A stretch of DNA of 64,000 nt, from positions 1-64,000 of the forward strand of contig NZ_BDCK01000018.1 in the NCBI RefSeq assembly GCF_001613465.1, given 5' to 3'. The notes under the pieces were generated by a model. It made no database searches. It saw only the letters and a list, made by a program, of their open reading frames with translations, and was not told the origin of the DNA. Of this stretch, positions 18,016 to 26,684 are shown piece after piece; within the stretch, counting starts at the first letter, position 1; every line of letters starts with the position of its first letter. Origin of the DNA: Nocardia niwae NBRC 108934 = DSM 45340 (GTDB taxonomy: Bacteria; Actinomycetota; Actinomycetes; Mycobacteriales; Mycobacteriaceae). Both the position numbers and the translations under genes were made by a program.

Positions 18016-18870
18016 GTGCGGTACGGAATCGTGTTGTTCACCAGCGATCGGGGCATCACCCCCGCGGATGCGGCACTGGCCGCCGAGCGTGCCGGTTTCG
18101 ACACGTTCTACGTCCCGGAGCACACCCACATCCCGGTGGTCCGCGCCGCGGCGCACCCGCGCACCGGCGATGCGAGCCTGCCCGACGACCGTTACCTGCG
18201 CACGCTCGACCCGTGGGTCGCGCTCGGCACCGCGGCGTCCGTGACCGAGCGCATCGGTTTGTCCACCGCGGTGGCGCTGCCCGCCGAACACCATCCGATC
18301 ACCCTGGCCAAGACCATCGCCTCACTGGACCACCTGTCCGGCGGCAGGGTCAGCCTCGGCGTCGGATTCGGCTGGAACACCGACGAACTGGCCCACCATG
18401 GCGTGCCCGCGGGCAAGCGCAGGACGGTGCTGCGCGAACATCTCGAGGCCATGCGCGTGCTGTGGACCGAGGAGGAAGCCGTCTTCGACGGCGAGTTCGT
18501 CACCTTCGGCGCCAGCTGGTCGTGGCCGAAGCCGGTGCAGAAACGCATTCCGGTGCTGCTCGGCGCGGCGGGCACCGAGAAGAATTTCACCTGGCTGGCC
18601 GAGCACGCCGACGGATGGATCACCACACCGACCGAGGACGGTCTCGACGAGAAGATCGCGGCGCTGCGCCGGATCTGGCGCGAGCGCGGGCGCGCGGACA
18701 GCCCCGCGGTCGTCGCGCTCGCCGGTCGGCACGACGCGGCGCAACTGGCGCGCTGGGCCGAAGCCGGTGTCACCGAGGCGGTTTTCGGACTGCCCGATCG
18801 TCCCGCGGAGGACGTGCGGGCGTACCTCACGCGACTGGCCGGGAAGCTCGGGATCGAGCACACCGGCTGA
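18016..18870 (+). CDS. LLM-class F420-dependent oxidoreductase
   Basis: 284 residues from a GTG at 18016 that follows GGGAG by 8 nt and gives the family-typical start VRYGIVLF; an ATG at 18001 is an alternative. The TIM-barrel luciferase-like fold is clear (FYVPEHTHIP, TAVALPAEHHPITLAKTIASLDHLSGGR, LGVGFGWNTDE). The family uses deazaflavin F420 or FMN in hydride transfer. A perfect KstR-like box precedes it, which suggests that it belongs to a sterol or lipid regulon. It ends at a strong terminator. Confidence 0.85.
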   Translation: MRYGIVLFTSDRGITPADAALAAERAGFDTFYVPEHTHIPVVRAAAHPRTGDASLPDDRYLRTLDPWVALGTAASVTERIGLSTAVALPAEHHPITLAKTIASLDHLSGGRVSLGVGFGWNTDELAHHGVPAGKRRTVLREHLEAMRVLWTEEEAVFDGEFVTFGASWSWPKPVQKRIPVLLGAAGTEKNFTWLAEHADGWITTPTEDGLDEKIAALRRIWRERGRADSPAVVALAGRHDAAQLARWAEAGVTEAVFGLPDRPAEDVRAYLTRLAGKLGIEHTG

Positions 18871-18885
18871 CCCGCCGAGTGGGAG

Positions 18886-18917
18886 GTGGCCCGCGCGAAT
18901 GGGTTCGCGCGGGCCAC
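18886..18917. terminator. Bidirectional terminator hairpin
   Basis: A perfect 14-bp stem (GTGGCCCGCGCGAA against TTCGCGCGGGCCAC) with a TGGG loop lies between the convergent LLM oxidoreductase and ABC permease genes. Confidence 0.75.
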
Positions 18918-18928
18918 GTCGGGCGGTG

Positions 18929-20563
18929 TCAGCGCAGGTCGCGTCTGCGGAAGGCGGTGACGCCGACGGCGAGCAGCAGTGCCGCGATCGCGAGCAGCCA
19001 CAGCACCGGCCGAGCTTGGAATTCGGCGCCGGGCACCTTCGGTGGATGTACGAACGGCACCAGATCGACCACCCTTTGCGGCAGTCCGTCCAGTGAGCCG
19101 ACGAAGAAGATCACCACCATGGCGCTGAGCACGCCCCAGGCGACCGGGGCGAACCGGGGCGCGAGGCCGTAGAGGGCGACCGCGATGCCCGTGACGACCC
19201 ACACCGCGGGCACCTGGACAGCGGCGGCGCCGATCGACTGGCCGAGTTTCGTGCCGAGGTCGCCGCCGGTGGCGCCGTACACGAGCCCGATCGCGACGCC
19301 GGAGACCAGCAGGGCCGCGGCGGGGCCGAGCAGCGCGAAGCCGATGTGGCTGAGCGCGTAGCGGACGCGGCCGACGGCGCCGGACAGCGTGGCCTCGGCC
19401 CGGGCGGTGGTCTCCTCGTCGTGCAGCCGCAGGGCGGCGGAGATCGAGTAGGCCGACGCGGCCGCGGCCAGCATCGTGATCGCGTAGGTGATGAACGACT
19501 GCTGCAGCTGCTGTGAGCCGCCCATCCGGGTGACCATGTCCCGGATGGACGCGCTGCCGTCGAGCATGTCGCCGACGCTGTTCACCGCGCCGCCGATCAG
19601 CAGGCCGTACAGAGCGAAGCCCACCGTCCACGCCAGCAGGGTGCCGCGCTGCAACCGCCACGCCAAACCGAAGGGGCCGGACAGGGCCGCGGCCGCGGCG
19701 GAGGGCCCGGGACGCTCGGCGATGAGTCCCGAACCGATGTCGCGGTTGCCGAGCAACGCGTACGCCAGCGCGGTGCCCAGGATCGCGAGCGCGGCGAAGG
19801 GCAGCAGTACCCACCAGCGTTCCTCGGCGTACGGGCGGATCTGCAGTGACCATCCGATCGGGGAGAACCACGACAGCACACCGTTTCCGGCGTCACCGAC
19901 CGCGCGCAGGGCGAACGCCGCGCCCAGGGCGCCGAACGCCACCCCGCGCGCCACTCGCGCACCGGCGCTGACCTGCGCGGCGACCGCGGCGACGGCCGCC
20001 CAGACGATGCCGGAGGCCGCCAGGGCGGCGCCGAAGGCCACCGATCCCGCGGCGGGCAGGTCGGCGCCGTAGAGCGACGCCGCGCACACGACTCCGGCGA
20101 GCAACGCGCCCGCGTAGGTCATGATCAGGGTGGCGGTGAGACCGGCGAAACGCCCGATGCTGGTGGCGCCCACCAGTTCCGCGCGCCCGGTCTCCTCTTC
20201 GACCCGGGTGTGCCGGATCACCGTGAGCACCGTGGCGATGGCGATCATGGTGTACATGGCGCCGGCTTTCCAGGTCCCGATCGAACCGAGCGCGGAACTG
20301 AACACCGGCCCGTACATTGCGATCAGCGCGGGGCTGCCGGCCGTCGTGCGCGCGAAGCTGTCCAGCGAAGCCTGGTTGTCGTACAGATCTTTGATGCTGA
20401 CGACCTGCAAGGCGGGCATCAGGCCGATGAGTAGCGTCCACAGCGGCAGCACGATCCGGTCGCGCCGCAGGTACAGCCGCAGCAATTGCCCGGTGCCCGC
20501 GAAATCGCCGGATACGCCGAAGGCCGGCGCCGCCGCGGCGCGGCCGGCGAGGGCGGTGGTCAT
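18929..20563 (-). CDS. ABC exporter permease (ABC-2 type, polyketide/drug exporter-like)
   Basis: 544 residues with about 12 hydrophobic segments in two internally similar halves, as in the actinobacterial exporters of polyketide antibiotics. Its ATG overlaps the stop of the ATPase gene as ATGA. With the ATPase it forms an exporter. The substrate is unknown, probably a hydrophobic drug or an endogenous lipid. Confidence 0.85.
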   Translation of the reverse strand: MTTALAGRAAAAPAFGVSGDFAGTGQLLRLYLRRDRIVLPLWTLLIGLMPALQVVSIKDLYDNQASLDSFARTTAGSPALIAMYGPVFSSALGSIGTWKAGAMYTMIAIATVLTVIRHTRVEEETGRAELVGATSIGRFAGLTATLIMTYAGALLAGVVCAASLYGADLPAAGSVAFGAALAASGIVWAAVAAVAAQVSAGARVARGVAFGALGAAFALRAVGDAGNGVLSWFSPIGWSLQIRPYAEERWWVLLPFAALAILGTALAYALLGNRDIGSGLIAERPGPSAAAAALSGPFGLAWRLQRGTLLAWTVGFALYGLLIGGAVNSVGDMLDGSASIRDMVTRMGGSQQLQQSFITYAITMLAAAASAYSISAALRLHDEETTARAEATLSGAVGRVRYALSHIGFALLGPAAALLVSGVAIGLVYGATGGDLGTKLGQSIGAAAVQVPAVWVVTGIAVALYGLAPRFAPVAWGVLSAMVVIFFVGSLDGLPQRVVDLVPFVHPPKVPGAEFQARPVLWLLAIAALLLAVGVTAFRRRDLR

Positions 20564-21492
20564 GCTCGCACCTTCTCCCCGGTGGCCGCGGTGGACTCGG
20601 CGTCGTGACCGTCGACGTGGTAGTGCCGCAGGAACAGTTCCTCGAGCGTCGGCGGCGTGCTGGTCAGGCTGCGCACGCCGGCGTCACCGAGCACCCGGAT
20701 CAGCTCGCCCAAGTGCTCGTTGTCGACCTGGCAGCGCAGCGTGTGGTCGTCGAGTTCGATGTCCGCCACGCCCGGGATGCGGCTCAGATCGCCCGCGTCG
20801 CCGGTCAGTTCGGCGGTGATCGAGGTGCGCGACAGGTGGCGCAGGTCCGACAGCGACCCGCTCTCCACCGTCCGCCCGGCCCGGATGATGGTCACGCGCT
20901 CGCACAGCACCTCGACCTCCGAGAGGATGTGGCTCGACAGCAGGACGGTCGCGCCGCGCTCCTGCGCCTCGTGCACGCACTCTCGGAAGACCTGCTCCAT
21001 CAGCGGGTCCAGGCCCGAGGTCGGCTCGTCGAGCAGCAGCAGCCGCGCGTCGGAGGCCAGCGCCGCGACCAGCGCGACCTTCTGGCGGTTGCCCTTGGAG
21101 TAGGTGCGCGCCTTCTTGCGCGGGTCGAGGTCGAAGCGCTCGATCAGCTCGTCGCGCCGTTTCTCGTCGAGGCCGCCCCGCATCCGCGACAGCAGATCGA
21201 TGGTCTCCCCGCCCGACAGTGACGGCCACAGCGTGACATCGCCCGGCACATAAGCCAATTCGCGGTGCAAGGCGACCGCGTCGGCCCATGGGTCGCGGCC
21301 GAACAGCCGGGCCTGCCCGCCGGTGGCGCGCAGGATCCCCAGCAGGACCCGGATGGTGGTGGACTTGCCCGCCCCGTTGGGGCCGAGGAAGCCGTGGATC
21401 TCGCCCTCGGCGACGGTGAGGTCGAGGCCGTCCAGCGCGGTGACGTGACCGAAAGTCTTACGCAGATCGCGGACTTCGATGATGTCGGACAT
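20560..21492 (-). CDS. ABC exporter ATP-binding protein
   Basis: 310 residues from the ATG at 21492, with AAGGAG 5 nt upstream; a GTG at 21495 is directly adjacent. Walker A is GPNGAGKST, Walker B is [13 protein letters not shown], and the signature is the degenerate YSKGNRQKV seen in drug-resistance (DrrA-like) ATPases. A C-terminal extension of about 90 residues follows. The TetR stop and this start overlap as TGATG. It powers the permease encoded immediately downstream. Confidence 0.93.
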   Translation of the reverse strand: MSDIIEVRDLRKTFGHVTALDGLDLTVAEGEIHGFLGPNGAGKSTTIRVLLGILRATGGQARLFGRDPWADAVALHRELAYVPGDVTLWPSLSGGETIDLLSRMRGGLDEKRRDELIERFDLDPRKKARTYSKGNRQKVALVAALASDARLLLLDEPTSGLDPLMEQVFRECVHEAQERGATVLLSSHILSEVEVLCERVTIIRAGRTVESGSLSDLRHLSRTSITAELTGDAGDLSRIPGVADIELDDHTLRCQVDNEHLGELIRVLGDAGVRSLTSTPPTLEELFLRHYHVDGHDAESTAATGEKVRA

Positions 21493-22145
21493 CACTTCTC
21501 CTTGGTGAATGTGTCCAAGATCGTGGGATCGGTGAGCAGCCCTTGGGTGTAGAACTCCAGGGCCGGTGGGGTCAGTTCTTCGGTGAGCTCGCGAATCGCC
21601 TTGCGATAGTCGATCGTCTCGTCGCGGTGCTGGCGCATCTGCATGTACAGCATGGTCGCGCCGACGTTCAGCATCATCAGGTAGCGAGCGCGTGCCGCCG
21701 GATCGCGGCTCGGCTTGATCCTGCCCGCCTCGACCGCCTTCTCGAGATAGCCCTCGGCATCGGCGGCCATGTGCTCGAACAGTGATTCCGCCATCGGTCC
21801 GCCCGCCTGCAGGCTGCGCACCATATAGGCGACCAGCGGCGCGTACGACTCGACCTCGGCCAGGGCGTCGAGCATGCCCGCCTTCACCGACGACGCGGTG
21901 ATCGCCTTGACCTTCTCGTCGCGAATCAGCTGCAGGACTCGGTCGTCGCAGGCGGCGCGCAGGCCGTCCTTGGAACCGAAGTGATGGTTGACCAACCCGG
22001 GTGAGACGCCGGCGGCGGCGGCGATCTTGCGGACTCCGACCTGGAATCCGTGTTCGCCGAACACCTCGATCGCGGTATCGCGAATGCGGGCCGCGGTGGT
22101 CAGATCCTCGGCGGATCCTTGCGGAACGGGCTGTTGGTTAAACAC
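21492..22145 (-). CDS. TetR family regulator of the ABC exporter operon
   Basis: 217 residues from a GTG at 22145. The helix-turn-helix is at about residues 20-60 ([25 protein letters not shown]). It is the first gene of a three-gene overlapping operon with the ABC ATPase and permease, the standard layout for a drug-responsive self-regulated exporter. An inverted repeat covers its promoter. Confidence 0.9.
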   Translation of the reverse strand: MFNQQPVPQGSAEDLTTAARIRDTAIEVFGEHGFQVGVRKIAAAAGVSPGLVNHHFGSKDGLRAACDDRVLQLIRDEKVKAITASSVKAGMLDALAEVESYAPLVAYMVRSLQAGGPMAESLFEHMAADAEGYLEKAVEAGRIKPSRDPAARARYLMMLNVGATMLYMQMRQHRDETIDYRKAIRELTEELTPPALEFYTQGLLTDPTILDTFTKEK

Positions 22146-22157
22146 ATGTTCAGTATA

Positions 22158-22173
22158 TTAAACAGTCGTTCAA
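22158..22173. promoter_or_regulatory. Candidate TetR operator of the exporter operon
   Basis: TTAAAC(AGTC)GTTCAA is an inverted repeat with one mismatch. It is partly overlapped by a second, wider one formed by GTTCA at 22149-22153 and TTAAAC at 22158-22163. It lies 13-28 bp upstream of the TetR start in an AT-rich promoter-like stretch. Confidence 0.5.
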
Positions 22174-22247
22174 CGGTCTAGCAAGGCCTGCCGCGAACTT
22201 GTCGCGCGTCACGGTTTGCCCCCCGTGTACCGGGCTATCGTCGAGAC

Positions 22248-24200
22248 ATGACTAGCGGCACGGCAACGACGGCGGACCACCTACGCGCGGCACTCGACGG
22301 GCCCTGGGCGGCCGTCCGGGAGGAAGCCCGGACCCTGCTGGCCAGGGACGAGTTCACCGCCGATCCCTATCAGGACTACAAGGCCGCTCGGGCGCGGGTG
22401 CTCGAGCAGATGAAGGCGATCTCCACGATGGGATTCGCCGAGCGCGGCTTCCGCCGCGAGAACGGCGGTACCAGTGAGCCTGGCGCGGCGGTGGTCGGCC
22501 TGGAGATGCTGGCGTACGCCGACCTGTCGCTGTGGGTGAAATCGGGCGTGCAGTGGGGGCTGTTCGGGGGAGCCGTGGAGAACCTCGGCACCGAACGGCA
22601 CCGGGAGTACATCGAGCGCTTGATCTCGCTGGATCTGCTCGGCTGCTTCGCCATGACCGAGTCGGGGCACGGCAGCGACGTCGCGAACCTGGAGACCACC
22701 GCGACCTACGACCCGGACACCGAGGAGTTCGTGGTGCACTCGCCGACGCCGTCGGCGCGCAAGGACTACATCGGTGGCGCGGCCGAGCACGCCCGGATGG
22801 CCGCGGTATTCGCGCAGCTGATCACGGGCGGGGAGAACAAGGGCGTGCACTGCCTGCTGGTGCCGATCCGCGATGAGAACGGCGCCGATCTGCCCGGCGT
22901 CACCACCTACGACGACGGCCTCAAAGGCGGTCTGCCCGGCGTGGACAACGGGCGCATCGTCTTCGATCACGTGCGGGTGCCGCGGGAGAACCTGCTGAAT
23001 CGCTACGCCGACGTCGCGCCGGACGGCGCCTACAGCTCCGAGATCGAGAACCCCAGCCGCCGGTTCTTCACCACGCTGGGCACCCTGGTTCGCGGGCGGG
23101 TCAGTGTCGGCGGCGCCGCGGCGGCCGGTGCGCGCGTCGCCCTGAGCATCGCGGTGCGCTACGCGCTGCAGCGCCGCCAGTTCTCCGACCCGGACACCGG
23201 TGTGGAGACCGTGTTGCTGGACTACCGCAGCCATCAGCGCCGCCTGCTGCCGCTGGTCGCGAAGTCCTACGCGCTCGCGTTCGCGCAGAACGACCTGGTG
23301 CGCCGGATGCATCTGGTGCAGACCGGCCAGAATCTCGAGGCGGGCGCGCAGCGCGCGCTGGAGAAGCGCGCCGCGGGTTTGAAGGTCGCGCAGACGACGC
23401 ACGCCACCCGCGCCATCCAGGAATGCCGCGAAGCGTGTGGCGGCGCGGGATATCTCACGGAGAACCGGCTGGTCACCTTGAAGGCCGACACCGACGTGTT
23501 CACCACCTTCGAAGGTGACAACGTCGTGCTGACCCAGCTGGTGGCCAAGGAGTTGCTCACCTCCTACGCCGACGAGGTGCGCGACCTGGACGCGCTGGGC
23601 TGGGTGCGTTTCGCCGCGACCATGGCCGGGGACGTGGTGCGCAAGCGGTCCGGCGTGCGTCAGCTGATCCAAACCCTGCGCGACCGCGGGGACGACTCCA
23701 TCGACGAGGGCGACCTGTCCCGCCGGGTCGTGCAGCTGCAATTGTTCGCCGACCGCGAGGACTACCTGGTCCGCACCGCGGCGCACCGGCTGCGCGCCAG
23801 GGCCGAGGAGACCGGTCCGTTCGAGGCGTTCAACAACGCCCAGGACCACATTCTGGCGGCGGGCGCGGCGCACATCGACCGTCTGGTGCTCGAGGCGTTC
23901 ATCGAGGGCATCGCCGACATCGAGGATCCCGACGCGCGCGAACTCGCCGACTGGATGTGCGACCTGTTCGTCTACACCACCATCGAGGAGAACCAGGCCT
24001 GGTACATCATGCACCGGTTCATGTCGGTGGATCGGGCGAAGGCCGTGCGCCGCGGCGTCAACGAGCTGGTCGACCGGCTGCGCCCGCACGCGCTGACGCT
24101 GGTCGAGGCCATGGGTGTGCCGGAAACGATGCTGCGCGCGGCCATGCTCGACGACGCGAGCGTCTTCGAGCGCACCCAGCCGCTCCCGGCCTCGTCGTAG
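22248..24200 (+). CDS. Acyl-CoA oxidase-like / acyl-CoA dehydrogenase family flavoprotein
   Basis: 650 residues, too long for a simple acyl-CoA dehydrogenase and matching acyl-CoA oxidases. The central FAD-binding part has CFAMTESGHGSDVANLETTA and the SARKDYIGGAA segment. CREACGGAGYLTENRLVTLKADTDVFTTFEGDN near residue 400 is the conserved FAD/dimer region. A long helical C-terminal ACOX-type domain follows. It catalyses the first, double-bond-forming step of fatty-acyl beta-oxidation, passing electrons to oxygen or ETF. It is divergent from the TetR/ABC operon. Confidence 0.85.
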   Translation: MTSGTATTADHLRAALDGPWAAVREEARTLLARDEFTADPYQDYKAARARVLEQMKAISTMGFAERGFRRENGGTSEPGAAVVGLEMLAYADLSLWVKSGVQWGLFGGAVENLGTERHREYIERLISLDLLGCFAMTESGHGSDVANLETTATYDPDTEEFVVHSPTPSARKDYIGGAAEHARMAAVFAQLITGGENKGVHCLLVPIRDENGADLPGVTTYDDGLKGGLPGVDNGRIVFDHVRVPRENLLNRYADVAPDGAYSSEIENPSRRFFTTLGTLVRGRVSVGGAAAAGARVALSIAVRYALQRRQFSDPDTGVETVLLDYRSHQRRLLPLVAKSYALAFAQNDLVRRMHLVQTGQNLEAGAQRALEKRAAGLKVAQTTHATRAIQECREACGGAGYLTENRLVTLKADTDVFTTFEGDNVVLTQLVAKELLTSYADEVRDLDALGWVRFAATMAGDVVRKRSGVRQLIQTLRDRGDDSIDEGDLSRRVVQLQLFADREDYLVRTAAHRLRARAEETGPFEAFNNAQDHILAAGAAHIDRLVLEAFIEGIADIEDPDARELADWMCDLFVYTTIEENQAWYIMHRFMSVDRAKAVRRGVNELVDRLRPHALTLVEAMGVPETMLRAAMLDDASVFERTQPLPASS

Positions 24201-24227
24201 GCCGGCCTGCGCACCTGTTCCCGGCGA

Positions 24228-25124
24228 TCAGCCCGGTCCGTACGTCCCGAGCGCGGTGACCACGAACCACAGCACCCACACGAAGGCGACGACCATGCCG
24301 ATGACCAGGACGGTGCGCATCACCGCGCGGCCGAAGTCCAGGTCGCCGGACTCTCGCGGATACAACTTCCACGGGCTGTACCACGGCGCGCGGATGGCGA
24401 AGCGGGACGCCTGCGCATCCCGCTCGGCCTGCGCGAGTTCCTCCGCGTAGGCCTCCGCCTGCGCCTGGTTCGGGCCGCCGTGCCAGAGCGTGATGTCGAT
24501 CGGGCCGAGGAAGCCCTCGTTGAGCAGTTCTTGCGGCGCGGGCAGATAGGGCAGGATGCCCAGACCGCGGAACGCGGTGGCGACGTCGTTGGCCGTCCAG
24601 AGAAACTTCTCCTGGACGGCCAGCGCGTCGAAATAGTGCCGGAGCCGGCCCGGGTCGTCGCCGATGATCACGTCGAAACTCGGATCGGCCCACCGTTGTT
24701 CGAGCTGGAGCTGGGCGCCCGGCAGCGGGACGAGCAGCGCGACGCCGTGCACGACGCGCTGCCCGAGACCACGGGCGGCCAGCCATTCCTGCAACGCGAA
24801 GGTGTGCTCGCGCGACTTGTCCAGCGGTGTGCGGCGGTCGCGGCTCTCGGTGGCGACCGGCTCGCCGTTGATGGTCCACTCGCCGTTCAACGGAACCTCG
24901 AGGACACCGTCCTGCCGGGCGACCAGCGCGTCGGCTTCGATCACCACGCAGCTGGTCGGCGTCCAGATCACCGCGTCGAACTGATGGAGCCGGTCTTTGT
25001 GGAACAGGCTGCAGGTGATCGTCGCGACACCGTGCGGACTCGAGGAGTCCTTCCACGTGCGCAGCCAATCGATCAGCGCGCGCTCGGCATTGGTTCCCGC
25101 GGCGTTCTGGACTCGCACGAGCAT
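24228..25124 (-). CDS. NERD-domain membrane protein with altered catalytic motif
   Basis: 298 residues from the ATG at 25124 (MLVRVQNAAGTNAERALIDWL) with GAAGGGTGG upstream. The N-terminal 120 residues resemble the nuclease-related domain (FDAVIWTPTSCVVIEADAL). In active NERD or restriction-like folds the last motif is Glu-x-Lys, whereas here it reads EAD, so the catalytic lysine appears lost. One transmembrane segment is at the C-terminus (about 270-292, VLVIGMVVAFVWVLWFVVTAL). The function is unknown. It is convergent with the acyl-CoA oxidase-like gene. Confidence 0.65.
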   Translation of the reverse strand: MLVRVQNAAGTNAERALIDWLRTWKDSSSPHGVATITCSLFHKDRLHQFDAVIWTPTSCVVIEADALVARQDGVLEVPLNGEWTINGEPVATESRDRRTPLDKSREHTFALQEWLAARGLGQRVVHGVALLVPLPGAQLQLEQRWADPSFDVIIGDDPGRLRHYFDALAVQEKFLWTANDVATAFRGLGILPYLPAPQELLNEGFLGPIDITLWHGGPNQAQAEAYAEELAQAERDAQASRFAIRAPWYSPWKLYPRESGDLDFGRAVMRTVLVIGMVVAFVWVLWFVVTALGTYGPG

Positions 25125-25236
25125 TGGCGGCCACCCTTCACGTCGACACTCGACAGTGGACAGGATACGAGGTGCCGCAACGGATTCGCCGCGCCCGTGC
25201 CGAGCGGCGGCGTGTCGGACGTGCGTCGCGGGCGCG

Positions 25237-26634
25237 CTACTCCGGGTCCGCGGCGTCGATCCGGCCCGTCCGCACCGCCTCGACCAGTTCGGCATGATCG
25301 GCCTCGGTGCGGTCGGCGTAGCGCACCGCGAACGCCGCCACCGCGTCGTCGAAGCGCTCGTCCCCGTCCAGGTATCCCGCGAGCAGGCGCGGATCCAGCG
25401 AGCGGGAATGGGCCCGCGCCAGCAGTGCGCCCGCCAACCGGCCGTAGTCGTCGAGATCGTCGGCGGGCAGTTCGGCGGGATCGATGCTGCCCTTCATATT
25501 GCGGAATTGCCGGACGATGAACGGCAGCTCGGCGCCCTCGCCGGTCGGGTCGAGGGAGGTCCAGCCGAGCAGGATGTCCGACTCGGACTGGACGAGCCTG
25601 GCTCCTTGCACGATTCGTTCGCCCTCGTGCCGCACGACGGGCGTGGGCAGGAACGGGGCGAGTGCCGCCGCGGCCGCTTGCTTCACCTGCAGGACCAGTG
25701 CCTCGCCGTCGTTGCCGTGCAGCAGCGCGAGGTAGCTGTGCAAGCCGACGCTGCCGGTCCCGACGATCCGGAAGGCGATGTCGGACACCGCGAATCGAGT
25801 CAGCAGGGTGCGCCGCGACTCGGGCAGCGTGGCCGCGTAGCGCTCCAGCCCGCCGGTCACCGCCTCCGCGACGCGCTCGTCCACCGTGGTGAGAATCGGG
25901 GGATCGCTGACGAAGCGGTGCTTGCGGATACCGGTCTGGTGGTCCTCCAGGTGCTCGGTCCACTTGGCGACCACTTTGGCGCTGGTGTTCTTGCGCGCCT
26001 TCTTGGCCGCCTTCTTGAAGTCGTCGAGCAGGTCGTCGGCCTTGGCGCGGGCGATCACCGACTCGTCGGGCAGCGCGCACCAGGAACTCATGAACGGCAT
26101 CGCGGCCAGCTCGTCCACGGCCAGGCGGTAGGAGCGGGCGGCGTCGCGCGCCGCCGTGCGGCACTCGTCCTCATCGGCGCCCGCCTCGCGCCCGGCCAGC
26201 ACCAGGCTGGCCGCGAGGCGCTCCAGATCCCACTCCCACGGTCCGGGTACGGTCTCGTCGAAATCGTTGATGTCCATGATGATCTCGCCGCGCGCGGTGC
26301 CATACAGGCCGAAGTTCGCCGCGTGCGCGTCACCGCACAGCTGAGCGGCGAGCCCACTGTCCGGGCCACCCGCCAGATCGGCCGCCATGAGACCGGCCGC
26401 GCCCCGGTAGAAGGTGAACGGGGAGGCGATCATTCGCCCGATCCGCAGCGGTATCAGGTGCGGCAGCCGGCCGGCGTTGCTCGCGGCGACGAATTCGAGC
26501 ACGCCGGGTCGCCGCACACTGGTGGCCTCCCGGTCCCTGGCGATGACCGGAACCCGCTGACGCAGGGCCCGTCCGCGAGCCCTGATCTCCTCCGCCGGCA
26601 CGTAGGAGCGCAGGTCGATACCACTGTCTGACAC
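25237..26634 (-). CDS. DUF2252 domain protein
   Basis: 465 residues covering the whole DUF2252 family length. Kinase-like catalytic motifs are visible: CGDAHAANFG (catalytic-loop-like His-Asp-Asn) and DINDFDET (metal-binding-like). This family is predicted to have a protein-kinase-like fold, but no substrate is known. It starts with a GTG at 26634 with little ribosome site. Monocistronic or followed by the unrelated NERD gene. Confidence 0.82.
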   Translation of the reverse strand: MSDSGIDLRSYVPAEEIRARGRALRQRVPVIARDREATSVRRPGVLEFVAASNAGRLPHLIPLRIGRMIASPFTFYRGAAGLMAADLAGGPDSGLAAQLCGDAHAANFGLYGTARGEIIMDINDFDETVPGPWEWDLERLAASLVLAGREAGADEDECRTAARDAARSYRLAVDELAAMPFMSSWCALPDESVIARAKADDLLDDFKKAAKKARKNTSAKVVAKWTEHLEDHQTGIRKHRFVSDPPILTTVDERVAEAVTGGLERYAATLPESRRTLLTRFAVSDIAFRIVGTGSVGLHSYLALLHGNDGEALVLQVKQAAAAALAPFLPTPVVRHEGERIVQGARLVQSESDILLGWTSLDPTGEGAELPFIVRQFRNMKGSIDPAELPADDLDDYGRLAGALLARAHSRSLDPRLLAGYLDGDERFDDAVAAFAVRYADRTEADHAELVEAVRTGRIDAADPE

Positions 26635-26684
26635 AACGGCTCACGCTAGCCGGTGCGGCCGCTCCATGTGGTGTGGTGAAGCCC

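Noticed and set aside
22281..24089. 602-codon minus-strand open frame
   Set aside because: Antisense to the acyl-CoA oxidase-like gene. His-, Gln- and Arg-rich with no domain.
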